A program made the position numbers and the translations under genes. From the NCBI GenBank assembly GCA_027067555.1, contig JAMOVU010000074.1:1-39258 (forward strand): 39,258 bases of DNA. Reading direction: 5' to 3'. This stretch comes from Candidatus Aminicenantota bacterium. Lineage in GTDB: Bacteria; Acidobacteriota; Aminicenantia; JAMOAD01. The notes beneath the pieces are model-generated. The model searched no databases. It had not been told where the DNA came from and was given only the letters and a program-made list of their open reading frames with translations. Of the stretch, positions 32,029-39,258 are shown piece after piece. Numbering within the stretch: the stretch's first letter is position 1; every line of letters starts with the position of its first letter.

Positions 32029-34227
32029 TTAGAATTTATAGGAAAAACTGATGTAAAACTTTTTACTAAAGGTTTTTGGTATTACTGGTACAATTGGAGA
32101 CTGTATTACTATCTTTGGTAGATAAACCTTTTCATTTAAAAGATTTTCTCCTTTTAATTCAAAAGAAAACTTTGAGCTCAAGCTCGGAAAGAATTTTAAT
32201 CCTATATTGATCAAGGTATAAGGTTCAGCGTCTCCCCATTTCCCCATGTACTTTAATGAAGAATTTATCTCTAAGTTTTTGGTTGGATAAATACTAATTC
32301 CGGCATTTATCATATTAGAGAATGTATATTTAAGTCTTTTATCTTTGTTTTTGTCATGTCCGATAATGTGAGAGTATCAGCCAAACCCATAAACTTTGTC
32401 TTTTATTCCAAATCGAACATTAAGTTCTGTTCCCCAGAATCTCTCTTCTCCTATATTTAAATTTTGAATTCAGGGTTTTCAGGATAGGTAACTCTCTCTA
32501 TTTTATTTTTATTAATTATTTTTGTGGAAAAAAAATCGATATTAAATTGGAGCTCCTTTTTAAACTTTTTTGATATTATAAAATCAAAAGGATTATTCTT
32601 TTCTGGTAGAAGATTCGGGTTGCCCAACATCTTCTCAGCGTACCCCTCTTTTTCGAAATATGTTGGAATTCTAAATGATTTACCGTATATTATTTTGAAA
32701 GAGAGTTTTTCCCTTGGTGTATACACAAGGGAAAGTTTCGGTGAGAAATTGCTGAGTGTGGTTTTGTAATATCTTGCATAATAATATCTACCGCCGTAAA
32801 AAAGTTTTACTTGTTCGAAAATATTATATTCCCCATTTAAATAAAAAGCAAAATCATCAGTCCAAACATTATTTTTTCCTATATCATAATTATTTAATTG
32901 AGATTTGTATCTTCTTCCAATATAATGAGTGTAATTTAGACCTATTCTGTTATAAAACTTTTCACTTGCCCTAAAAATCAATTCGAAAATATTGTAGAAT
33001 CCTTTTGATGAATATTCACAATATTCGTCATTTAATTGTTTTTTAGCTTCCATCTAAAGAAGTCACTTTGAATTTTCATCTCTATTTTTTTTGATATTCT
33101 TTTATTAACACTTATGTTAATAAGATAAGAATTCTCATCACTAATCTCAGGTTTAAGAATTCCTTCTTTGTCTTCTGGGGAAGTGTATATTTTTTTTAAT
33201 TCCCTTGTTCTTACTCCAGGTAAGTTTTTAGAAAAGTATTTTATAAGGCCACTAAAATCTCCATATACAATTTTGGAAATTGAACTAATTCCTCTATATG
33301 ATTTTTCTAACTCCAGAGTTTGCCCTTTTTCATCCTTAAAGGGTAAAGATTCTCCTCTGCTTCTTAAAGTATCGATAAATTAATAAAATTCCAGCTTTCC
33401 ACTTTTCATCATAATAGAATTCTGAAAATAAAATGTATCAAAGCTGCCATACTTAACTCTTCCCTTTACATTGGAATTTCGGTCTTTCTTAATTCTTTTA
33501 CTAATTATGTTAATGACAGCATTGATTGCATTTGTACCATAAAGTACGGAATTTGCTCCTTTGATTATTTCAATTCTTTCTATTGAGCTTAATGGGATGC
33601 TGTTTAAGTCAAAACTTCCATTGTAAGGATTATACAGCAGTATGCCATCAAAAAGTAGAAGAGTATTGGTGTTGTAATTTATTAGAGTATTCCCTCGAAT
33701 AGTTGTTGTAGTAAAAATATTACCTTCTCCGTTTCCTGAGGCAAGGCCGGTAATATATTCTAAAACTTCCTCGAGAGTATTGAAATTTAGAAGTTCAATA
33801 TCTTTTGAGGTAATTACATTAACAGGTGCTGGGGTTTCCATTATTTTTTCGAGTTTTTTGCTTGTAGAATAGACTTTTAAATTCATTAACTCTTTTAAGG
33901 AAAGCTCTACAATCTTAGCTTTTCCAGTTTCTTCTTCCATTAATAGAATCTCATTATTTGATAGGAAGATAGTTTTTTTTATTCTAAATTTTTTGCCAAC
34001 TTCAAACTTAGTCTCTTTTAAATTATAGGGAACAACCATTTTAAAGCTACCGTCTTTTTTAGTTGTTGTACTTATGTTGTAATTTTTTAATTTAATAACA
34101 AGATTTGAGATACCTTTTTCTGTTGTATAATCAATAACTTTCCCTTTATCTTTTGAGATGCATAAGTGTAATTAATAAAAATGATTAAAAGGAAAAGAAA
34201 AATAGCCGCTAACTTTTTTCTAATCAT
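32029..34227 (-). pseudogene. Decayed TonB-dependent outer-membrane receptor
   Basis: Start at 34227 with a signal peptide (IRKKLAAIFLFLLIIFINYTYA), then a carboxypeptidase-regulatory-like domain, a plug (APVNVITSKDIELLNFNTL, EIIKGANSVLYGTNAINAVI) and barrel pieces ending in FYISFSYKF at 32029, a proper terminal Phe. Lesions: -1 at 34139-34141; in-frame TAA at 33382-33380; -1 in the T-run at 33039-33044; -1 at about 32461-32466; in-frame TGA at 32379-32377. The plug belongs to the family that imports siderophores or vitamins or, with YfiR and hybrid kinases, takes part in signalling. Present remnant cannot make a barrel. Confidence 0.88.
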
Positions 34228-34361
34228 TTTCTCTGATTTAATAATAAATCATTTTTTTTGTTTTGACAATATTTTTTTATTATAAAAAACTCGTAAAAAG
34301 TGAAAAATACTTCTTTTTTTAGTAAGTGTTATAAGGAATTTTATTGAGTTTTGTTAATCTT

Positions 34362-35204
34362 TTACTTTTTTATAATTTCAAATAATTCATAAGGTGTTTT
34401 ATCATATTTATCAGCTATTTCTTTTAATGTTTCCTCTTCTTTTGCTTTTATCCCATTTTCACTTAATGTTTCTATTATTTTTTTTACAGGTATTTTTAAA
34501 TCAATACTTATTGTTTTTAATGTCATTCTTCCGTAACCCCTTCGGGGAGTGTAATTTTCGGAACTCTGCTTTAACTCTATGCTTTTCCCTGTTTTTTCTT
34601 TGATTTTTTTAAAAAGTTCGCTCGGAGTCATATTATTTTCCTGCGCAATTTCTTCTATTGTCTTATTTTGGTCACTTACCTTTACTCCTGCTTTTTTTAA
34701 TATTTCAAATATTTCAGAGGGTTTCATTTCAATGTATTTTGAAAACTCCTCTACTGTTAATCTCTCAGCATGTGGGACCGGAGGACTGCTCTCTTTATTC
34801 TCCCATGATTCACTTATGTATTCACTTAGATCATAAACATAGGATACGGGAGGTATTTCAAAAATTGAGCCTATTGTAAAAACTAACACAACAATGATGG
34901 TGGCAGCAATTTCTTTTTTGTTTTTTACTGTTCCTGCTGCTTTTGATTTTAAGTAGTGCATTAAAGGTTTCCAATTGTATATAATGTGAAGAATCCCAAA
35001 AAACAAAAACACATACCCGAAAACTGTGTGCCATGCTTCCCACTGGGATTTTTCAAGCCATAAAAGTCTCCAGTTTGTCCAGTGGGCTACTCTTCCGGGC
35101 GGAACTATGTAGAGAATTATTCCTGTAAACACCTCTATTGTAAAGCTCATAAACATCATAAAGCTTGTAAATGCTCTCCAATTAAAGCTTCCTCTCTTTT
35201 TCAT
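34362..35204 (-). CDS. DUF4405 membrane cytochrome b-like protein with helical repeats
   Basis: A 280-residue protein. Residues 1-125 have about three membrane helices with FTGIILYIVPPGR and the His-bearing WHTVFGYVFLFFGILHIIYNW, as in DUF4405/cytochrome b561-like domains that hold b heme. Residues about 150-280 are soluble and contain an internal duplication: units such as KTIEEIAQENNMTPSELFKK and LKEIADKYDKTPYELFEI alternate with related helical units ending in LKKAGV and LSENGI. AAGGAGG precedes the ATG. It is the last gene of the iron-sulfur operon and may link quinol to the NapH-like protein 31 bases upstream. Confidence 0.75.
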   Translation of the reverse strand: MKKRGSFNWRAFTSFMMFMSFTIEVFTGIILYIVPPGRVAHWTNWRLLWLEKSQWEAWHTVFGYVFLFFGILHIIYNWKPLMHYLKSKAAGTVKNKKEIAATIIVVLVFTIGSIFEIPPVSYVYDLSEYISESWENKESSPPVPHAERLTVEEFSKYIEMKPSEIFEILKKAGVKVSDQNKTIEEIAQENNMTPSELFKKIKEKTGKSIELKQSSENYTPRRGYGRMTLKTISIDLKIPVKKIIETLSENGIKAKEEETLKEIADKYDKTPYELFEIIKK

Positions 35205-35235
35205 TTAAACCTCCTTGTTTTTGTAATTTTAACAT

Positions 35236-36105
35236 CTAAAAAGCTTTCTCACAATCAAGACAATGCATAGGACATCTTCTTTCGCATTCAAGACAGGAAA
35301 AGCAGTACTCTTTGTTAATCTCAGGAACTTCTTTCATTGTTAATGTTTGAGCAGGACATTTTTTCTCGCATATATTTTTATGTATGCATCTTTCGGGCTT
35401 TTTCAATTTTATGTTAAAAAAACCTATTTTATTTATAATTCCTAATAGAGCGCCAAGGGGGCATACGTATCTGCAAAATGGTCTGTAAATAAAGATGGAT
35501 GATACGAGCAAGATTACCAATAAGATTACTAATAATGTAGTGCCTTCAAGGTTAAATAAAACTTTAAAAGGGTCCATTTTATTAAAAATTCTGTGCTCTT
35601 TAATTATCGGATAGAAAATTATTAGAAAGAGAAAAAAATATCTGAATTTTTTTAAAATATTATCTAATTTTTGGGGTACCCTTATTGCGAAACTTTCCCT
35701 GTAGAGAAATTCTTGAACTGCCCCTTTATGACAGACCCAACCGCAAAAAATATTTCCGAAGAAAAAGACTATTCCGGTTAAAATGGCGAGCCTGAAAAGT
35801 GAAACCCCTATGTTTGAATATCTTCCCATTCCGAGATACATAAAAATTGATTCAAGAGAGCCTGTTGAACAAAGACAGCTTCCCTGATAAAAGCCTAAGT
35901 AAGCAAGGGAGGAGATTAGTGTGACATATCTTAGCCAATAAATCTTTTTATAAAAACCAAAGGTTGCAACAGCTAAAATCCCGAAAAGCACATAGAATTT
36001 AAAAGGAAGTTTAAAGCTGCCTTTTAATAAAATTAATTTTGTGGCAAGTGCAATAAGTCCTACGAATATGGTTATTCCTGTTATTAGTTTTGCTTTCTTA
36101 CTCAT
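35236..36105 (-). CDS. NapH/MauN-type membrane iron-sulfur protein
   Basis: A 289-residue membrane protein with about five to six helices in the first 210 residues. It holds the paired FCGWVCHKGAVQE and FCRYVCPLGALLG motifs (CxxxCP-like), which mark the NapH/RdxA/MauN group that takes electrons from quinol. Two C-terminal ferredoxin motifs follow: CIHKNICEKKCP and CFSCLECERRCP (4Fe-4S each). The 4-base overlap with the preceding lipoprotein gene shows coupling. In nitrate systems NapH passes electrons from quinol to a periplasmic acceptor; here the likely acceptor is the polyferredoxin of the same operon (inference). Confidence 0.85.
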   Translation of the reverse strand: MSKKAKLITGITIFVGLIALATKLILLKGSFKLPFKFYVLFGILAVATFGFYKKIYWLRYVTLISSLAYLGFYQGSCLCSTGSLESIFMYLGMGRYSNIGVSLFRLAILTGIVFFFGNIFCGWVCHKGAVQEFLYRESFAIRVPQKLDNILKKFRYFFLFLIIFYPIIKEHRIFNKMDPFKVLFNLEGTTLLVILLVILLVSSIFIYRPFCRYVCPLGALLGIINKIGFFNIKLKKPERCIHKNICEKKCPAQTLTMKEVPEINKEYCFSCLECERRCPMHCLDCEKAF

Positions 36106-36458
36106 TTTTTCTTAACCTTTAAAACTCCCTCTGAGATTCCTTTCTTTGTGCATTCTCTTATGATTCTTAAAGTTCCTTTTTCTGCGATTAGCATTATCTT
36201 TATCTCTCTTGAAAAATCTCCTCTTTTGATTTTTGTCCATTTGCCCATTTCAAGGATTTTCAGACCCTTTGTTTCGTATTCAGTATCATCAAGGGTTATT
36301 TCACATTTTCTGTGCTCATATTTTAAATGTAGCTTTACAGTTGCAGTCTCTCCCTTTGCAAGCTTCAATGATTCCGGTTCGAACTCAATTATGCAGGAGA
36401 GACCGGAAAGTATAACCAGACCAAAAAGAATTAATGAAATTAATATTTTTTTTCTCAT
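36102..36458 (-). CDS. Small lipoprotein, unknown
   Basis: A 118-residue protein with a lipoprotein leader: RKK, a hydrophobic core, and the lipobox LSGLSC (Cys at about residue 22). The mature part is a short beta-sandwich-like domain (EFEPESLKLAKGETATVKLHLKY is reminiscent of an immunoglobulin-like or invasin-type domain) with two further Cys (RKCEI, RECTK). I do not recognise a family. It is positioned between the outer-membrane barrel and the NapH-like gene and overlaps the latter by 4 bases, so it probably works with them. Confidence 0.65.
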   Translation of the reverse strand: MRKKILISLILFGLVILSGLSCIIEFEPESLKLAKGETATVKLHLKYEHRKCEITLDDTEYETKGLKILEMGKWTKIKRGDFSREIKIMLIAEKGTLRIIRECTKKGISEGVLKVKKK

Positions 36459-36467
36459 TTTAACCTC

Positions 36468-37643
36468 CTAAAAAACTATTCTCAAATTTACGGCTATTTG
36501 TGAGCCTTTGTAAACACCACTCCAGACAGAGTAAGTGGCGAGTATTTTGTACTTTTCTCTTTTATCAAGATTTAATTCCAAAGTAGCGTCAAATTCATCG
36601 GATATAAAATCAAAGGCACTTTTTTCGGAATTAAGATAGTAAGCAAATTTTATTGAGCTTTTTTTGTAAATAGAGGGAATGTATTTTAGGACTGCTCCGT
36701 AAATATTTCCCTGTCTTACGGTAAAATGCTGTCTTTCTCCAAAATACGTGGTCCCAAAGATAGGGGTGAACATTGAATTTTCCCCTGTACTTCCGTGAAG
36801 GTAAGAGAGTTTCAGAGAGAGAGAACCAAAAGAAGAGTATCTTATTGTTTTTAATACGCTTGTATTAATTCCATAGGCTATATCATTATCGATATCAAAA
36901 TGCTGGATGGCAAATTCCGAGAAAATTTGAAAACTTCTTGTGATTCTTATCTTTGAATAAAGACTTAGAGTGTTTGTTCTCATGTTTGGATCCTGGGTCT
37001 GTGATCTTACATAAAGCAGTCCGTATTCACTCTTTTTGATTCTTAAATTGTATTGAAGGAAACCCATAAGAATATCTCCCCATTCAGTATGTACCAGGTT
37101 TTTCCAGCAGGGCCTGTAATTGTAAAAAAAGCATTTTTGACACCCTATCGCCTCTTTTGCAACATAGATTGAATAAACACCTGCTCCACCTGACAGATAT
37201 GACCTGTCTCCTATTTTAAAGCTTAATCCATCAAAAAAATCATCTAAAACAAGACCTGTTGCAACTGTAATTTCCTGTCTTCCGAGATTAATTGAAAAAT
37301 TATCACTCAAATATTTTTCAAAGTTTAATCTTCTTATTTGCAAGGGAGAAATCTCCGGAAGATCCTTACAGGGAGTGTATTTTTTATCCTTGTAAATACC
37401 TTCGAACTGGAAAGAAGAACTTTCTCCTTCATAGCTTATTGCCGATGATATGCTACCAAAGAGATAGTTCTCCCCATTATAATTATAAAAAAAGCTTTTT
37501 AATTCCACTCCCCAATAAAAGTTTGTATCTCCTATGGGTTTTAAATTTGCAAAGAGTCTTGAAGGGCAGTCTTTTGAATGAAGATGTGAAAAGCCGAGGA
37601 AAAAGGTTAAAAATATGGTAAAGATAATAACTCTTTTTTTCAT
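36468..37643 (-). CDS. Outer-membrane beta-barrel protein, unknown
   Basis: A 391-residue protein with a signal peptide (KKRVIIFTIFLTFFLGFSHLHS, about residues 2-23) and alternating amphipathic strands throughout, such as YLFGSISSAISYEGESSSFQ and SIKFAYYLNSEKSAF, ending in NLRIVF with a terminal Phe. This is a transmembrane porin-like barrel. A loop near residue 165-180 holds three Cys (GCQKCFFYNYRPCW). No TonB plug is present. Its ATG follows the polyferredoxin stop after one base, a strong hint that the barrel and the iron-sulfur protein form one complex. Confidence 0.72.
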   Translation of the reverse strand: MKKRVIIFTIFLTFFLGFSHLHSKDCPSRLFANLKPIGDTNFYWGVELKSFFYNYNGENYLFGSISSAISYEGESSSFQFEGIYKDKKYTPCKDLPEISPLQIRRLNFEKYLSDNFSINLGRQEITVATGLVLDDFFDGLSFKIGDRSYLSGGAGVYSIYVAKEAIGCQKCFFYNYRPCWKNLVHTEWGDILMGFLQYNLRIKKSEYGLLYVRSQTQDPNMRTNTLSLYSKIRITRSFQIFSEFAIQHFDIDNDIAYGINTSVLKTIRYSSFGSLSLKLSYLHGSTGENSMFTPIFGTTYFGERQHFTVRQGNIYGAVLKYIPSIYKKSSIKFAYYLNSEKSAFDFISDEFDATLELNLDKREKYKILATYSVWSGVYKGSQIAVNLRIVF

Positions 37644-37644
37644 T

Positions 37645-38412
37645 TTATCCTCTCTTTATAGCTCCGAATTCACAATGTGAAATACAGGATGTGCATGCGA
37701 CACAATTCTCCTGCAAAATTGTGGCTTTATAGAGCTCTCCTTTGATTGCTCCTGTCGGACATACAGCATAGCATTTACCGCAATTCGTACATTTCTCTTT
37801 ATCCATAATTGCAGGTGTCCCTTTTATCACAGCATCATACTTACAAACCTCATAACAATTACCACAGTAAGTACACTTATCAGGGTTAATATGGGCTTCG
37901 GCTTTTTCTATAGCTCCGTAAGAGCAGGCTTTATAGCAATCACCGCACTTCACACATTTTGAAGTATTAATTTCAGCTTTTCCTCCAGCCCAGTAAATTG
38001 CATCATATTTACATGCTTCAATACAATCTCCGCAGCCGGTACACCTTCCTCTTCTTACATGATATTCTTCCGGATCAAAGGTAATGGCATTACCTTCACA
38101 TACCTTTGCGCAATCACCGCATCCCACGCAATTATCCGAATTTATATCAAATCCTCTCTGTTCAACATAAATTGCATTATCTTCGCAGACATCCTCGCAT
38201 TTCCCACACCCTACGCACTCTTCCTCAACCACCCAAAAATTGCTTGTCTTAGGGAGGTAAATTGCGTTATAACTGCAATAGTTTAGGCATTCTCCACATC
38301 CTACGCAAAGTTCCTTATCTATTAATATTACCTCAGTGTATCCTTTTTTTATACAGCCTTTTAACACAGAGGCTAATATCGGAAGAGTTATAAGAAAATC
38401 TTTTCTTCTCAT
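37645..38412 (-). CDS. Exported polyferredoxin with eight 4Fe-4S motifs
   Basis: A 255-residue protein of which almost all is eight CxxCxxCxxxC units (CVGCGECLNYC, CVGCGKCEDVC, CVGCGDCAKVC, CTGCGDCIEAC, CVKCGDCYKAC, CTYCGNCYEVC, CTNCGKCYAVC, CVACTSCISHC) spaced about 28-30 residues, a chain of up to eight 4Fe-4S clusters. No CxxCH heme site. The N-terminus MRRKDFLITLPILASVLKGC has a twin-arginine RRKDFL and a lipobox-like VLKGC, so export by Tat and lipidation are both possible. Linear cluster spacing and the neighbouring barrel suggest an electron wire. Polyferredoxins of this size are known in methanogens as cytoplasmic carriers. Confidence 0.9.
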   Translation of the reverse strand: MRRKDFLITLPILASVLKGCIKKGYTEVILIDKELCVGCGECLNYCSYNAIYLPKTSNFWVVEEECVGCGKCEDVCEDNAIYVEQRGFDINSDNCVGCGDCAKVCEGNAITFDPEEYHVRRGRCTGCGDCIEACKYDAIYWAGGKAEINTSKCVKCGDCYKACSYGAIEKAEAHINPDKCTYCGNCYEVCKYDAVIKGTPAIMDKEKCTNCGKCYAVCPTGAIKGELYKATILQENCVACTSCISHCEFGAIKRG

Positions 38413-38432
38413 CTTTTCTCCTTTTTTATTAA

Positions 38433-38463
38433 GGGAGAGAGAGGGATGAACACTCCCTCTCCC
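38433..38463 (-). other. Intra-operon stem-loop before the polyferredoxin gene
   Basis: A GGGAGAG/CTCTCCC stem with a further GGA/TCC step and a CTCT bulge lies in the 81-base gap between the OB-like gene and the polyferredoxin gene. No T-run follows, so it is not a regular terminator. It could protect or process the message and set different levels for the first gene. Confidence 0.55.
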
Positions 38464-38493
38464 TGAACTTTATAAGGAAGTGTATATGCCTGT

Positions 38494-38967
38494 TTAAAAC
38501 CTTCTTCTTCCCTGACCTCTTCCCTGTCCTCTGCCCATTCCTTTGCCTTTATTATTATTTCTCTGCCCTGCCCAAAGGGGAAAACCATTGGAATCTCTTA
38601 GCTTGAGCTCTTTGCCATTGTATTTTAATTGGGAAGCCATTATAACTGGTTCATTATTATAAATTACCTTTGAGCCTGTAACCTTTATTGGTTCGCCAAT
38701 TTTAAATAAAATCTTGTTATTCTCAAGAAACCAGTAGGGGGCCACATGGATATAGATAGGTCCGTTGTTTGTTTGAATGTTTAATCTTGTTGTGGTATAT
38801 GTTCTGATTTTCACAGAATCAATAGCGATGATTTTACCTTCTACAGTGGTTATAGTTTCCGGATTAAAGTATCGAGGATAATTGGCATTTCTTCTGTAAT
38901 AATTTTGAGTTAAAGCAAATGTTGCTACAAAAAGTAACACAATAAAAACTATTGTGAGTTTTTTCAT
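38494..38967 (-). CDS. Small secreted OB-like protein with Gly/Arg tail
   Basis: A 157-residue protein: a signal peptide (KKLTIVFIVLLFVATFALTQ, cleavage near residue 20), a beta-rich domain (TTVEGKIIAIDSVKI to PVIMASQLKYNGKELKLRD) that looks like a small OB-fold, with HVAPYWFLENNKI in its middle, and a low-complexity GRGQGRGQG tail. Similar proteins, in my recall, accompany periplasmic redox clusters in iron-reducing bacteria; no function is assigned. The first gene of the operon. The ATG at 38967 is used since the ATG at 38979 is inside ATGGAGGTAAAAATG. Confidence 0.7.
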   Translation of the reverse strand: MKKLTIVFIVLLFVATFALTQNYYRRNANYPRYFNPETITTVEGKIIAIDSVKIRTYTTTRLNIQTNNGPIYIHVAPYWFLENNKILFKIGEPIKVTGSKVIYNNEPVIMASQLKYNGKELKLRDSNGFPLWAGQRNNNKGKGMGRGQGRGQGRRRF

Positions 38968-39000
38968 TTTTACCTCCATGTTTTTTAATGCGATTTTCTA

Positions 39001-39016
39001 ACCAAAAACCGTGCCA
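39001..39016 (-). promoter_or_regulatory. Sigma-54-like promoter of the iron-sulfur operon
   Basis: Minus strand TGGCACGGTTTTTGGT (39016-39001) agrees with the -24/-12 consensus TGGCACGNNNNTTGCA except GG for GC at -12. The predicted start is near 38990, about 23 bases before the ATG. Confidence 0.65.
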
Positions 39017-39071
39017 ATTTGTGAGATGCTTTTATTTTCAAGCTTCTCTATAAAGTTGTGCTCTTGATATG

Positions 39072-39107
39072 TCGCAAAGAATTGTTTCATTTCGCAAATT
39101 TTTGCGA
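39072..39107. promoter_or_regulatory. TCGCAAA repeats, candidate activator binding sites
   Basis: TCGCAAA occurs at 39072-39078 and 39092-39098, and its inverse TTTGCGA at 39101-39107, making the near-palindrome TCGCAAATTTTTGCGA. The array is roughly midway between the two sigma-54-like promoters, as an enhancer-binding site would be. Confidence 0.55.
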
Positions 39108-39183
39108 TTGTCAACACTTTCTAAAGAATCTAAATTTGCCGTTTCTCCTTAATTTATTTATACTAATAAAAGTTTCAGAAAAC

Positions 39184-39199
39184 TGGCACGGTTTTTTCC
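39184..39199 (+). promoter_or_regulatory. Sigma-54-like promoter facing right
   Basis: TGGCACGGTTTTTTCC (39184-39199) shares TGGCACGGTTTTT with the divergent promoter at 39001. Its -12 is TC rather than GC. The predicted start is near 39209, followed by AGGAGG and an ATG at 39233. Confidence 0.6.
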
Positions 39200-39232
39200 T
39201 GATGATTTTATCTGACTTTAGGAGGTAGAAAG

Positions 39233-39258
39233 ATGAAAAAATTAACTAAGATTTTATT
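39233..39258 (+). CDS. Start of an exported protein, truncated
   Basis: Only eight whole codons are visible: MKKLTKIL, the opening of a signal peptide. AGGAGG stands about 8 bases upstream. It is divergent from the iron-sulfur operon and probably co-regulated through the shared region. Nothing more can be said. Confidence 0.6.

Noticed and set aside
34263-34283. TTGACA followed by TATAAA on the + strand considered as a promoter
   Set aside because: Spacer is too short and no + strand gene lies downstream; probably chance in AT-rich DNA.
38433-38463. Hairpin considered as a terminator
   Set aside because: No T-run follows on either strand and the genes around it belong to one operon.

Overview
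The window is AT-rich bacterial DNA (about one third G+C by eye), densely packed, with AGGAGG-type ribosome sites and many 1-4 base gene overlaps. The host is a diderm: it has a GT9 heptosyltransferase-like gene, an OmpA-type protein, a BamD-like lipoprotein, an outer-membrane barrel and the remains of a TonB-dependent receptor. Its metabolism looks anaerobic but oxygen-tolerant (rubredoxin, flavodiiron protein, superoxide reductase, rubrerythrin, tungsten-type aldehyde oxidoreductase family, polyferredoxins, and also cytochrome bd). I cannot name the lineage. No rRNA, tRNA, CRISPR or insertion sequence was seen, and no gene-free stretch exceeds about 300 bases.

Layout. 1-1.6 kb: start of a sufC-like gene (apparently with an ATT start), a LapA-domain protein and a CDF metal exporter. 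1.6-10.1 kb: an oxygen/iron defence island on the + strand: ferritin, cytoplasmic peroxiredoxin, exported peroxiredoxin, a small winged-helix protein, Ogg2-type DNA glycosylase, PerR, rubredoxin, CydA, CydB, flavodiiron protein, superoxide reductase and rubrerythrin. A terminator follows, overlapped by an odd KYKYEA-repeat protein. 10.1-12.7 kb (-): heptosyltransferase, a small exported protein, OmpA. 12.9-16.3 kb (+): GH13 phosphorylase, UbiE-like methyltransferase, UbiA-family prenyltransferase. 16.3-21.2 kb (-): glycosyltransferase 2, then PASTA protein, Rpe, BamD, DUF59 protein and a short UvrC. 21.3-24.4 kb (+): MGMT-like protein, then ferredoxin plus aldehyde oxidoreductase. 24.4-29.6 kb (-): MglA-like GTPase with a long acidic tail, MltD-like transglycosylase, ComM, metallo-beta-lactamase-fold hydrolase.

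29.7-34.2 kb (-) is a decaying TonB receptor / YfiR / hybrid histidine kinase locus. The receptor and kinase carry many frameshifts, two in-frame stops and a deleted ATPase domain; only the YfiR-like gene is open.

34.4-39.0 kb (-) is the most unusual part: a compact operon for a small secreted OB-like protein, an exported protein with eight 4Fe-4S motifs, an outer-membrane barrel, a small lipoprotein, a NapH-type membrane iron-sulfur protein and a DUF4405 membrane cytochrome b. No CxxCH heme-c motif appears in it. Read together, it could be an iron-sulfur (not multiheme cytochrome) electron path from the quinone pool to the outer membrane. It is preceded by a sigma-54-like promoter that faces a second one driving a gene that leaves the window, with TCGCAAA repeats between them that look like activator sites.
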